Assembly: GCA_026417135.1 (NCBI GenBank)
Contig: JAOADV010000008.1
Span: forward strand, 1 to 64,000
DNA length: 64,000 bases
Reading direction: 5' to 3'
From: Ignavibacteria bacterium
Lineage (GTDB): Bacteria > Bacteroidota > Ignavibacteria > Kapaibacteriales > UBA2268
The position numbers and the translations under genes were made by a program. Shown here in pieces: positions 45,568 through 54,211 of the stretch. Within the stretch, counting starts at the first letter, position 1; each line of letters starts with the position of its first letter. The notes beneath the pieces were generated by a model, which did not search any database, was not told the origin of the DNA, and saw only the letters and a list, made by a program, of their open reading frames with translations.

Positions 45568-48294
45568 TCAAATCTGTATGATGTATGCTTTTATTCTGGT
45601 AATATCAACGATTGGGGTGATTTGTTCCAAAGCCTTTTCGAATTCGCTTAGTGTTTTCTTTGCTTGTTCGATAGTATGGAATTTTTCTTTCGAAAGCAAA
45701 ACCAACCCTTCCACTTCTTCTTCGTCAACTGGGAAGCCAATCGATTTCAAGAAGTTAGTCAGCAATAGAAATTCCGCAATGTTCCTCGCTTTGCCGTAAA
45801 CAATTCGATAGCAATATCCTACGCAAGGCATCTCCGAAGGTAAATCGTATGTTGGAATTGGTGGAATAGGCAAAGTATCGATTACTGTTATTAAATCCTC
45901 TGGTTTTGGAATTGGTATCACTTTTTGTTTTGGGGTCCTTGGCTTTTCTTCTTTCCTTTTTTCCACGATTGTGATATAACTTAATGAACCGCATTCTTCA
46001 CGCGCAAATACTCTCCTTTCGATAAGATTGGTACTTACAACATCTAAATATATCATAGCTCGACGGCTATGTGGAAGGTTACAAGGTTCGTTAAGAGTTG
46101 GTGGATATGGTTTATTCGCCAGTTCAATTCCGATAATATCCTTGTCGATGTTTGGGCAAGGTGGTCTTTCGTCGTAAATACCGAAAGCATTTAAGTTGAA
46201 AACAACAAATTTATCGAAAAGCTCGAGTTTCTTTTTGTCTGTGCGATATTTATTTTTAAAACCAGTCTCAATTGTTTTTTTCGTATAGTAAGCCCTTAAC
46301 ATCGCAAGCACGTAATTACCTTGCTGAGCACCAAGAGGTGGTTTAAATCGCACACCCCCAGTTGTCTTTAAATCGGGTTCCTTCATAAGAACGCCAGATG
46401 GTATCAATATCGAAACATCATTTCTTTCGAAAACAATTGATTCATCGCAAGAATAACGCGTGCTATCTTGAATGATTCTTCCGGACTGGTCTCGAATGGT
46501 TCTTAATGGACAAGGGTCTGTGTATCCGTGCACGGTGATAAGAATTTTCTGTGTGGGATTACAAACGTCGATTTCGTGGAGAAGTGAATCGATAGTCGGA
46601 TAGAAAACCTCGTTTAGCCATTTATCGTTTACTTCGGCAGCAGCTAAATAAAAATGGCGTGCGTCTGGTTTAAAATCGACTGAATCAATAAACTTCGAAA
46701 GAGACAAGCAACCAGTTTCGGTTCGTCGCCAAAGTTCACGAAGATTTTCGGTAGTTGTTGGATACCAATAACCTGTAACAAAGAAGGCTAATCCTTTTTG
46801 CATCGAGAAACTTATCTTCTTCGATGGCTTCTCGTAACATCGAGTAATTAGAGTAAATTCAATAACAGTATCTTTATAAATAGAAGATGGGGTTGTAAAC
46901 TCGATAGAGGTCGAAAAACAAGAATCGCAAGGAGAAACATTTTCTAATTGGTTTTTGTTTTTTTCTAAGATATATTTTCTCGCAAGTTCAAGCTCGTATT
47001 CTTTTTTCGAGATTTGCTCTTTTTTATTTAATAGGTAAACCCCATCGTAGTTAATCAGCGAGTCTCTAAGAATACCTTCAGCATTGTAGTAATAATTGTT
47101 CAAACGAACAACTAAGTGTAGCTTTGGAGGCGGTGGCGGTGGTGGTGGTTGGCATTTAAAATCAACGCCAGCCAATTCAAATTGATACAAATCGTATTTA
47201 CCGACGTTTTTCAAAATTATTCGGGTCTCTTTGCCTTTTGCATCTTTTTGAACAAAAACAGCGGAATCGGAATTACGATTGGATGTAAAGTATAACTTAG
47301 GCGTAGGGTTTTTCGTTGAAATGTGTGGATAGGAAATAAATGGAAATCTTTCGTCGGCGCGGGTGTTTATCTGCGAAGCACCATAGGGCAATTTTTCGAC
47401 TATACCTTTGGAAGTTATTTTTTGGTTTATAAAATCAATTTCAATTTTTACAAAATAGATATCGTAAGTACTATCTTTCGTGTCGCGATTCGAAGCAAAA
47501 AGAAGAATCGGATTGTAACATTTACAGAAAAGGAAGGGAGAAGCCTCGAAAAATTCAGTATTTACACCAGCAAGGATTTCCGCAAAATTCCGAACGTTAA
47601 CTTCATTCCAATTTTGGTTTGGTCTTTTAAAAGCAAAATACAGGTCAGTATTTCCATCGTTTTTGTATGGGAAACTAAATCCACCAAAGTTGTCGGGTCG
47701 GTCGGATGCCCAAATTAAAAGCTGATTGCCTAATGCGTCGTTGACTACAAACGGATGAGAATCCCAAAACTCAGAATTAATTGGTTTCGGCAAAACTTCG
47801 AAGAAAATTCTTTCTCCACGAGGATAAAAATAGAATAAATCTGTTCCCCCAACACTCCCGCTTAAGGGTAAATCGTATCGTTGAATGTAGCGTTGTGCTG
47901 GTGGATGTGAAAACGCAGAGTAGCCTTCTTTTGAAGTTAAAAAAGTGATTGCTTCGACATTCGATGTTAAATAATCGATGGCTAATTTGTTGTATTCAGT
48001 TTCGGGAAATTCCCTTTTGATAAATTCTTGGGATGTGATTATTCCTTCGAAAGTTTCTGGACTAAAAAAGTCTGTTTCCCTTTCGCATTGGTCAACTATT
48101 GTTAAGTTGCTTGGTCGTTGGACTGGTGCGACTTCGTCGTCCTTTGTATTGGGCGAGTCCTTTGCAGATATCCTTGTAAGATTCCCAACTGGAAGTTCTC
48201 GAACAATTTTAGGCTGGGCACAAGAAATCATCAATAGTGCAAAAGCATTTAAAAAAATGATATTTCTAAACAGATTTTTAAAGTTATTTTTCAT
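45568..48294 (-). CDS. Large lipoprotein with PD40-like propeller and degenerate OmpA-like region
   Basis: The chosen ATG gives 908 residues, with GGAG 6 bases upstream. Lipobox LMISC puts the acylated cysteine at residue 25. Residues about 160-380 hold PD40/WD40-like blade motifs (PFVVNDALGNQLLIWASDRP, NPILLFASNRD, PKLYFTSNRNSDS), followed by a run of seven or eight prolines near 390. Residues about 600-770 look like a stretched OmpA-type domain (ILITVHGYTDPCP, NYVLAMLRAYY, SRRAMIYLDVV) with insertions. The last 90 residues resemble SPOR. It is probably an outer-membrane, peptidoglycan-contacting protein and the last gene of a four-gene envelope cluster. Confidence 0.72.
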   Translation of the reverse strand: MKNNFKNLFRNIIFLNAFALLMISCAQPKIVRELPVGNLTRISAKDSPNTKDDEVAPVQRPSNLTIVDQCERETDFFSPETFEGIITSQEFIKREFPETEYNKLAIDYLTSNVEAITFLTSKEGYSAFSHPPAQRYIQRYDLPLSGSVGGTDLFYFYPRGERIFFEVLPKPINSEFWDSHPFVVNDALGNQLLIWASDRPDNFGGFSFPYKNDGNTDLYFAFKRPNQNWNEVNVRNFAEILAGVNTEFFEASPFLFCKCYNPILLFASNRDTKDSTYDIYFVKIEIDFINQKITSKGIVEKLPYGASQINTRADERFPFISYPHISTKNPTPKLYFTSNRNSDSAVFVQKDAKGKETRIILKNVGKYDLYQFELAGVDFKCQPPPPPPPPKLHLVVRLNNYYYNAEGILRDSLINYDGVYLLNKKEQISKKEYELELARKYILEKNKNQLENVSPCDSCFSTSIEFTTPSSIYKDTVIEFTLITRCYEKPSKKISFSMQKGLAFFVTGYWYPTTTENLRELWRRTETGCLSLSKFIDSVDFKPDARHFYLAAAEVNDKWLNEVFYPTIDSLLHEIDVCNPTQKILITVHGYTDPCPLRTIRDQSGRIIQDSTRYSCDESIVFERNDVSILIPSGVLMKEPDLKTTGGVRFKPPLGAQQGNYVLAMLRAYYTKKTIETGFKNKYRTDKKKLELFDKFVVFNLNAFGIYDERPPCPNIDKDIIGIELANKPYPPTLNEPCNLPHSRRAMIYLDVVSTNLIERRVFAREECGSLSYITIVEKRKEEKPRTPKQKVIPIPKPEDLITVIDTLPIPPIPTYDLPSEMPCVGYCYRIVYGKARNIAEFLLLTNFLKSIGFPVDEEEVEGLVLLSKEKFHTIEQAKKTLSEFEKALEQITPIVDITRIKAYIIQI

Positions 48295-48308
48295 AGGGAG
48301 CTCCAAAA

Positions 48309-49175
48309 TTAGTTTATCTCACTAAACATAATAGTAAACCGACGTTTGTATGGGTCGAGCGTTCCTTGTCGAATATCAGTAACTGCGAACAGAAAATATT
48401 TTCCATTAACAGCTCGGTAAAGGAAGACTTCGCTTACACGAACTCTTAAATTGATTGCTTGATTTCGGGTCAAATCCAATAACTTGTTGATATCTTGCGT
48501 CAAAGGAGTAACTCCACTGACAACTTTATTGTTCAAATCGAGGACAACGATATTGCCCTGAGTAAAATTAATTACGAAGGAAAATGGTAATCCTAAACCA
48601 AATTTGCTTAGATTTGATTTAAGTTGCCTTATTCTTGCAGTATCGCGGGCAAGATTATTTACGAACTCGCAGAACTGTTGTGAATTTTCGGAATTAAAAT
48701 TTTCGTTTAATCTTACAATTTCCCCACGAACGCGAATATCGGCATAAGAAAAGTCGTTTGCAATCTCGGAAACAAGGATATCGCCAACTATTTCGTCGTT
48801 TTTTGGATAATTATCGAGAATTGCTAAAAAATACGGAGCGTTATTTGTAAAGGGAATTTTAAAGATTGGGATTGCCGAACTTTTAGCAAAACGGTCGTCG
48901 TTGACTAAGGAGCCAGAGGACCTTTGGTCGAATGGGAATTGAAATGTATGAATAGAGTAAGTAGAATCTGGAATGAAAATAATTTCAGTTGTGCCATCGG
49001 GTTTGGTTTCCTCGCGAACGGTTCCATTAGGGTTAAATTTTGTAATTGTCGCTTCGCGCACCTGACAATTTGAAAAGGTATAAGTTTCTTGCAAAGGGCA
49101 ATCACAATTTTGAAATGTGAGTATTGAAAGTATACCCAACGATAGAATAAATATTATTCTTACTAATTTTTCCAT
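48309..49175 (-). CDS. Exported protein, possible lipoprotein
   Basis: The chosen ATG gives 288 residues, with AGGAGA upstream; a GTG two codons earlier is possible. The signal sequence (1-23) leads to Cys24 in FQNCDC. The lipobox is atypical, so anchoring is uncertain. No known domain is found; the mature part is mixed alpha/beta with short repeats of charged segments. It lies 14 bases before the large lipoprotein gene in the same operon. Confidence 0.65.
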   Translation of the reverse strand: MEKLVRIIFILSLGILSILTFQNCDCPLQETYTFSNCQVREATITKFNPNGTVREETKPDGTTEIIFIPDSTYSIHTFQFPFDQRSSGSLVNDDRFAKSSAIPIFKIPFTNNAPYFLAILDNYPKNDEIVGDILVSEIANDFSYADIRVRGEIVRLNENFNSENSQQFCEFVNNLARDTARIRQLKSNLSKFGLGLPFSFVINFTQGNIVVLDLNNKVVSGVTPLTQDINKLLDLTRNQAINLRVRVSEVFLYRAVNGKYFLFAVTDIRQGTLDPYKRRFTIMFSEIN

Positions 49176-49186
49176 AAACACTTCTC

Positions 49187-50377
49187 CTAAAAAGTAATAC
49201 CTGTTCTAACAAAAAACAGATTTATACGCCTGTAAGAAGGAACATTAGAAAATCCAAGTATAGCTTGATTTTCCCCAAAAGCATAATTCCGCCAGCCTAT
49301 ATCGATGGAGAAATCCAAAGTGGAGCTTAAATGAAAATCCAGTCCACCGCCAATTGTAAAAGTAATTGGAACATAGTCAATTTTGAGGTAAGGAGCCGCA
49401 GCTTTTATTTTTTGCTTACAATTAGCGCTCGAAAAGTTCAATTTGAATAAATCTAAAGAAATTCTGTCGAAAGGAATTCCACTTTCGATAAAGAAAAATG
49501 GGCTAACACATTGACCAATGTCAATATCTTGATTGTTCACTATATACTCTTCTGGACAATCTGGACAAGGATATTTCGAACCAAGAGCCAATCCTTTTTC
49601 GGTTCTTTCAGAAACGCATTTTCTTGTTGGGTCCCATCTGAAATGCAGAAGTGCAAGTGGCCGCTGAATATCCTCGCTCGTAAAAGAATTATAAATTGGT
49701 ACACCAGTCGATAACATTAATCCAATTCCATATTGTCTGTTATTACCAAACCTTATACCAGCAGCGACTTCGCCTAAAAATGCCTCTTTCCAATGTTTTG
49801 TTGTTGGCGTCAGATAATCTCGATAAGTTGTATAGCCAGCTCGTATTTCTAAAAAATACCATTGACAAGACTTTAAAGGACATTTTAATGATAACTGAGG
49901 CAGACGAAATCCAAACGGAGTGCAAGTGCATTCTTTGCATTTCAGCTTTATTGTATCCCAATCGACATACCTAAACCGTTTTGGTTCAAGAGGATAGTTA
50001 TAGGTTTCAAAGGTGTTGAACGGTTGCCCAAATTTTGGACCGATAAAGTCAATATCTTCGAAAGGAATAAACTCGACATAATTGAGATTAGGCGACATCG
50101 CGTCTAAGAAAACAGCTCGACTTTGTTCTTTGTAATTTCGAGCACTTCCAGCAATACAAGTATCTGGAAAAATTACTGTTTCTAATCGGATAATGCTTCC
50201 TCGAAGAGCATTACCTTTTCGGACTATGTTTGGGCTGAAAGGATGGGAATAATACTTATAGGATGAATCGGGTTTTATTCGAATAGCATCGTCAGTCCGC
50301 TTGAAAGTTGAACAACCAAAAGAAAGGAAAAGGTATGGCAGAATAAACAAAACAAAGTAAAAAATTTTCTTCCTCAT
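49187..50377 (-). CDS. Lipoprotein with C-terminal outer-membrane barrel-like region
   Basis: This 396-residue protein has lipobox LSFGC with acylated C22. A central Cys-rich stretch (CKECTC, CPLKSC near 155-180) is followed by strands typical of small beta-barrels (LEIRAGYTTY, YGIGLMLSTG, ITFTIGGGLDFHLS, LDFSIDIGWRNYAFG), ending in an aromatic-rich strand with final Phe. A barrel protein that also carries a lipid anchor is unusual; an alternative is an outer-membrane-associated beta-sandwich. It overlaps the upstream barrel gene by 4 bases. Confidence 0.65.
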   Translation of the reverse strand: MRKKIFYFVLFILPYLFLSFGCSTFKRTDDAIRIKPDSSYKYYSHPFSPNIVRKGNALRGSIIRLETVIFPDTCIAGSARNYKEQSRAVFLDAMSPNLNYVEFIPFEDIDFIGPKFGQPFNTFETYNYPLEPKRFRYVDWDTIKLKCKECTCTPFGFRLPQLSLKCPLKSCQWYFLEIRAGYTTYRDYLTPTTKHWKEAFLGEVAAGIRFGNNRQYGIGLMLSTGVPIYNSFTSEDIQRPLALLHFRWDPTRKCVSERTEKGLALGSKYPCPDCPEEYIVNNQDIDIGQCVSPFFFIESGIPFDRISLDLFKLNFSSANCKQKIKAAAPYLKIDYVPITFTIGGGLDFHLSSTLDFSIDIGWRNYAFGENQAILGFSNVPSYRRINLFFVRTGITF

Positions 50378-50946
50378 AAACCCACTCCAAGATTTAAACC
50401 TAAATTAAAATTAGTCAAAGTTGGCCGAAGGTTAGATTTTAAGATGAAATTGGGGGCGGAATAAATGCTACCGAGCTCTATGGTCCAACACATATCGGCA
50501 AAAATGAAGCAAAATCCAATTCCAGCACCAAACGAGCCACCAATTCCAAAATTACTTTCGTCGGTCTTTTGCTTTCTTGTTATCGAAGAAAAATTTAAAA
50601 GGGTCTGAAGAAAAATATAAAAAGTGTCGTCGTAATTTGGCTTTCCGCTGAGCAAAAAGACGTAGCGAAGTTCTGGGGAAAAGAGAAAATAAGAGTCGAA
50701 GAAATTTGTTCCAGCCGGTGCACTTTCGACGGGATCCAACTTTGAGTAGTCGAGACGAAATCCATACCATAAGTTGCAAAGCGAACGATTCTGGATTTGA
50801 AAGTTGAAAGCGAGGCTTGGTTTGTTTGTGTTGTCAAAGTCTCCTGTGGGTATGATATTGTTCACCCCAAAGGCGACATAAAACGGGGAAGCAAAAAGCG
50901 GATATGAGAAAATAACTAAAAGAAGTAATAAAGCAAACTTCTTCAT
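50374..50946 (-). CDS. Small outer-membrane beta-barrel protein
   Basis: The chosen ATG at 50946 gives 190 residues with a clean signal peptide (LFASPF end, about residue 22). The open frame upstream overlaps the divergent aminotransferase gene and is rejected. The pattern is of alternating strands (FYVAFGVNNIIPTGDF, YGFRLDYS, GGSFGAGIGFCFIF, NLGLNLGVGL) as in eight-stranded OmpA/OmpW-like barrels. It is the first gene of the envelope cluster that runs down to 45568. Confidence 0.7.
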   Translation of the reverse strand: MKKFALLLLLVIFSYPLFASPFYVAFGVNNIIPTGDFDNTNKPSLAFNFQIQNRSLCNLWYGFRLDYSKLDPVESAPAGTNFFDSYFLFSPELRYVFLLSGKPNYDDTFYIFLQTLLNFSSITRKQKTDESNFGIGGSFGAGIGFCFIFADMCWTIELGSIYSAPNFILKSNLRPTLTNFNLGLNLGVGL

Positions 50947-51093
50947 TGGAAAACCTAAAAGTGAGTGGAAAATTGCAAAATAAAAAAAATTGAAATTAAT
51001 AACCAAATGGTGGCTTGCAAATATTAAGTTTTGTAAAAACAGATTTTTTTGTGAATTTTGTTCTTTACTTATTTCTAATAAGATAGGAAGTAA

Positions 51094-52311
51094 ATGAGTC
51101 TTAGTCACATTGGTAAATCTATTAAAGAATCGGCAACTTTAAAATTAAACGAAATTGCAGCAATCCTCCAAGAAAAAGGCGAACCAGTTATTCATCTTGG
51201 TGGCGGTGAACCTAAGAGCAAAGCACCGCTGGAAGCAATTATAGCGGCAACGAACTTGATTAACTCTGGCGAGGTTCGATATACTCCTGCCGACGGTATA
51301 CCATTGCTAAAAAAAGCAATAATACGTTACACAGAAGAATTTTACGACCGGCTCGTTGCCCCAGAAAACATCATAGCCTCGAGTGGAGCAAAACAAGCAA
51401 TAATGGTTTGTCTTCAAGCAATTGTAAACCCGCAAGAGGAAGTAATTTTCCCCGCTCCATACTGGGTCAGCTATCCCGAAATGGTAAAACTTTGCGGGGG
51501 AGTTCCAGTTCCAGTTTATTCCGAAGATGGAACTTTTTATCCGAGATTAAAAGATATCGAACAAAGAGTAACATCTTACACTAAAGCCATAATAATTAAC
51601 AGCCCAAACAATCCGACTGGTGCAATGTATTCCGAAGAATTCATTGCTGAAATTGTTGAGTTTTGCGAGAAACGCGGCTTATACCTATTGATGGATGATA
51701 TTTACCACAGATTGATTTTTGACGGTAGAAAACCCATAAACTGTTACAAATATGCCAAAGATTTGAGCGAAAATTCAAAACTGGTCGTTATCAATGGAGT
51801 ATCGAAACAATATGCTATGACTGGTTTTCGCATAGGTTGGGCAATTGCAAATCGCAAGCTTATCGAAGCAATGACAAATATTCAAGCACACCAAACTTCT
51901 GGACCTTCTATCATCACACAAGTTGCAGCTGCAGCCGCTTTGAATGGACCTCAAACGCAAGTCGAAAGTCTTCGTATGACCTTAGAAAATAATCGAAACA
52001 TAATGATTGATAGATTGAACAGTTTCAAAGGAATTAAAGCTTTCAAACCAGATGGGACTTTCTATTGCTTTGCGGATTTTAGCTATTATATGAAAGATTC
52101 ACTAAAATTATCGCAATTTCTCTTGGAAAAAGTTCGCGTCCTTGTTGTTGCTGGCATAGACTTTGGTCTTGATGGTTGGATAAGGCTTTCCACTTGTGGT
52201 GCTGTGAAGGATATCACCGAAGGGATAGAAAGAATAAAATGGGCGCTCGACCCCGATGCTCCCAATGAACTATATATTGGTGAACGCAAATTAATAAGGG
52301 ACTGGCTATGA
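51094..52311 (+). CDS. Class I PLP-dependent aminotransferase (aspartate aminotransferase type)
   Basis: This 405-residue protein has AGGAAG upstream of its ATG. Fold-type I features are GGGEPKSKAP at the substrate-side N terminus, YTPADGIPLLKKAI, SSGAKQAI, NSPNNPTGAMYS, DDIYHRLIF, and the PLP lysine in NGVSKQYAMTGFRIGW, with the C-terminal Arg in WIRLSTCG (usually IRLSxA). It probably interconverts aspartate and oxaloacetate. That links it to pckA, which overlaps its end by 4 bases and uses oxaloacetate. Confidence 0.92.
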   Translation: MSLSHIGKSIKESATLKLNEIAAILQEKGEPVIHLGGGEPKSKAPLEAIIAATNLINSGEVRYTPADGIPLLKKAIIRYTEEFYDRLVAPENIIASSGAKQAIMVCLQAIVNPQEEVIFPAPYWVSYPEMVKLCGGVPVPVYSEDGTFYPRLKDIEQRVTSYTKAIIINSPNNPTGAMYSEEFIAEIVEFCEKRGLYLLMDDIYHRLIFDGRKPINCYKYAKDLSENSKLVVINGVSKQYAMTGFRIGWAIANRKLIEAMTNIQAHQTSGPSIITQVAAAAALNGPQTQVESLRMTLENNRNIMIDRLNSFKGIKAFKPDGTFYCFADFSYYMKDSLKLSQFLLEKVRVLVVAGIDFGLDGWIRLSTCGAVKDITEGIERIKWALDPDAPNELYIGERKLIRDWL

Positions 52312-53963
52312 AATATCTCGAATTCGAAACCCCAGCAAGCAAACACTCGTCTGCATTGGCAAGTGAGTTTAAATTGTCAAATCATGGGCTAATCAATCTC
52401 GATAGAGTTTATTGGAATTTGCCCACTTCTGCTCTCTACGAAGAATCAATTTTCCGAGGTGAAGGACACATTGTCAACGGTGGTCCTCTTTTAGTTTACA
52501 CGGGAAAATGGACTGCTCGCGCTGCAAATGACAAATATATTGTTAAAGAACCCACAACCGAAGACAAGATTTGGTGGGGCGTTTACAATCGGCCCTTTGC
52601 TCCCGACAAATTCGATGTGTTACTTCATCGTATCCAAGCCTATCTCGAAGGCGAAGAATTATTTGTTCAAGATTTGTATGTTGGTGCCGACCCAAATTAT
52701 CGTATGCCAATAAGAGTTATCACCGAAAGTGCTTGGCAAAGCCTTTTTGCAAGAAATATGTTTATCACTCCTAAAACACAAGATGAATACAAAAAACACT
52801 TACCCGAGTTCACAGTTATTGCTGTCCCATCTTTTCGTTGCGACCCAAGAGTCGATGGAACCCGAACTGAAACTGCAATCATTATTAATTTTGCCTCGAG
52901 GATTGCATTGGTAGCAGGTTCAAGTTACGGTGGCGAAATTAAAAAGTCAATTTTCACAATTATGAACTTCCTACTTCCAATGAAAGGTGTTATGGCAATG
53001 CATTGCTCTGCTAACGTGGGCAAAAGTGGCGATGTCGCTCTTTTCTTTGGATTAAGTGGTACTGGAAAAACCACTCTTTCGGCGGACCCAAACCGACGGC
53101 TTATCGGCGACGACGAGCACGGTTGGAGCGACGACGGCATCTTCAATTTCGAAGGGGGCTGTTATGCAAAGGTGATTCGCCTTTCGGCGGAACACGAACC
53201 TCAAATCTGGGCTGCTACCCACCGCTTTGGGACTATACTTGAAAATGTCGTTTACGACGATGTAACAAGAAATGTTGATTTCGACGATGACCACTTTACT
53301 GAAAACACACGTGCTTCTTATCCTTTGGAATTTATTCCAAATGTTGTCGAAGAGAAAATGGTTCGTGCTCATCCCAAAAATGTAATATTTTTGACTTGCG
53401 ATGCCTCGGGCGTCTTACCGCCAATCGCTCGTTTGAACTTAAACCAAGCAATGTATCATTTTATCAGTGGATATACATCGAAAATTGCTGGTACGGAAAT
53501 AGGATTAGGAATCGAACCAGAAATAACTTTTTCGGCTTGCTTCGGCGCACCTTTTATGGTACACCATCCATTTTTTTATGCCAACCTTTTGAAACAAAGA
53601 ATGGAAAAATATGGAACTAAATGCTGGTTAGTAAATACTGGTTGGGTAGGGGGTAAATTTGGTGTAGGTAAAAGGATTAGCATCCGTCATACTCGAACTC
53701 TTTTGAATGCCGCACTTAATGGTTTGCTCGATGATGTACCGTATAGAACCGATAAAATCTTCGGCTTCGAAGTTCCACTCATCTGCCCCGATGTTCCCGA
53801 CGAGGTTTTAGACCCATCATCCTCTTGGGGTAATAAAGATGAATACTGGCAAAGGTACGATAGCCTTGCCGCTCGATACATTGAAAATTTTAAACTTTTT
53901 GCCGAAGGTTGCCCACAAGAAGTAATCAATGCTGGTCCGAAAAGAATAAAGGATTTAACTTAA
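52308..53963 (+). CDS. pckA: Phosphoenolpyruvate carboxykinase (ATP)
   Basis: This is a full-length 551-residue enzyme. Signatures are RVITESAWQSLFARNMF, the oxaloacetate-binding region with SSYGGEIKKS (metal-binding Lys), MHCSANVG (metal-binding His), kinase-1a loop GLSGTGKT at 248-255, kinase-2 LIGDDEHGW, and EGGCYAK. The ATP-type form converts oxaloacetate to PEP and CO2, and can run in reverse. The ATGA overlap with the aminotransferase gene suggests shared control of aspartate/oxaloacetate flow to gluconeogenesis. Confidence 0.98.
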   Translation: MKYLEFETPASKHSSALASEFKLSNHGLINLDRVYWNLPTSALYEESIFRGEGHIVNGGPLLVYTGKWTARAANDKYIVKEPTTEDKIWWGVYNRPFAPDKFDVLLHRIQAYLEGEELFVQDLYVGADPNYRMPIRVITESAWQSLFARNMFITPKTQDEYKKHLPEFTVIAVPSFRCDPRVDGTRTETAIIINFASRIALVAGSSYGGEIKKSIFTIMNFLLPMKGVMAMHCSANVGKSGDVALFFGLSGTGKTTLSADPNRRLIGDDEHGWSDDGIFNFEGGCYAKVIRLSAEHEPQIWAATHRFGTILENVVYDDVTRNVDFDDDHFTENTRASYPLEFIPNVVEEKMVRAHPKNVIFLTCDASGVLPPIARLNLNQAMYHFISGYTSKIAGTEIGLGIEPEITFSACFGAPFMVHHPFFYANLLKQRMEKYGTKCWLVNTGWVGGKFGVGKRISIRHTRTLLNAALNGLLDDVPYRTDKIFGFEVPLICPDVPDEVLDPSSSWGNKDEYWQRYDSLAARYIENFKLFAEGCPQEVINAGPKRIKDLT

Positions 53964-54164
53964 CTTACAGGCTTTTAAGTTAAATTATTACTTAAAATCC
54001 CTTTTTAAGGTTAAACAAATATTAGTTGGACGAGTATTCCAGAAAGTAATTTTATTTTTTCGATTTTGAAAAGGTATCTTCTTATTTTCCTTGATTTATC
54101 CAAACACTTAAAGCAAAAATTGACAAATTTTTTTTATTTTAGTTTTTTGTAACTATTGGTATAT

Positions 54165-54172
54165 TAATTTTG
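54165..54172 (+). promoter_or_regulatory. -7 element TAATTTTG upstream of a T9SS protein gene
   Basis: This exact TAnnTTTG lies 39 bases before the ATG at 54212. A TTG occurs 15 bases upstream, shorter than the usual spacer, so only the -7 part is convincing. Confidence 0.45.
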
Positions 54173-54211
54173 TTTAATGAATTTGTTTAAATTTATTCGA
54201 AGGAGATTTAG

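Noticed and set aside
53960-53983. Terminator after pckA
   Set aside because: The TTAACTTA/TAAGTTAA stem is all weak pairs except two, has an 8-base loop and no T run. It could form by chance in AT-rich DNA.
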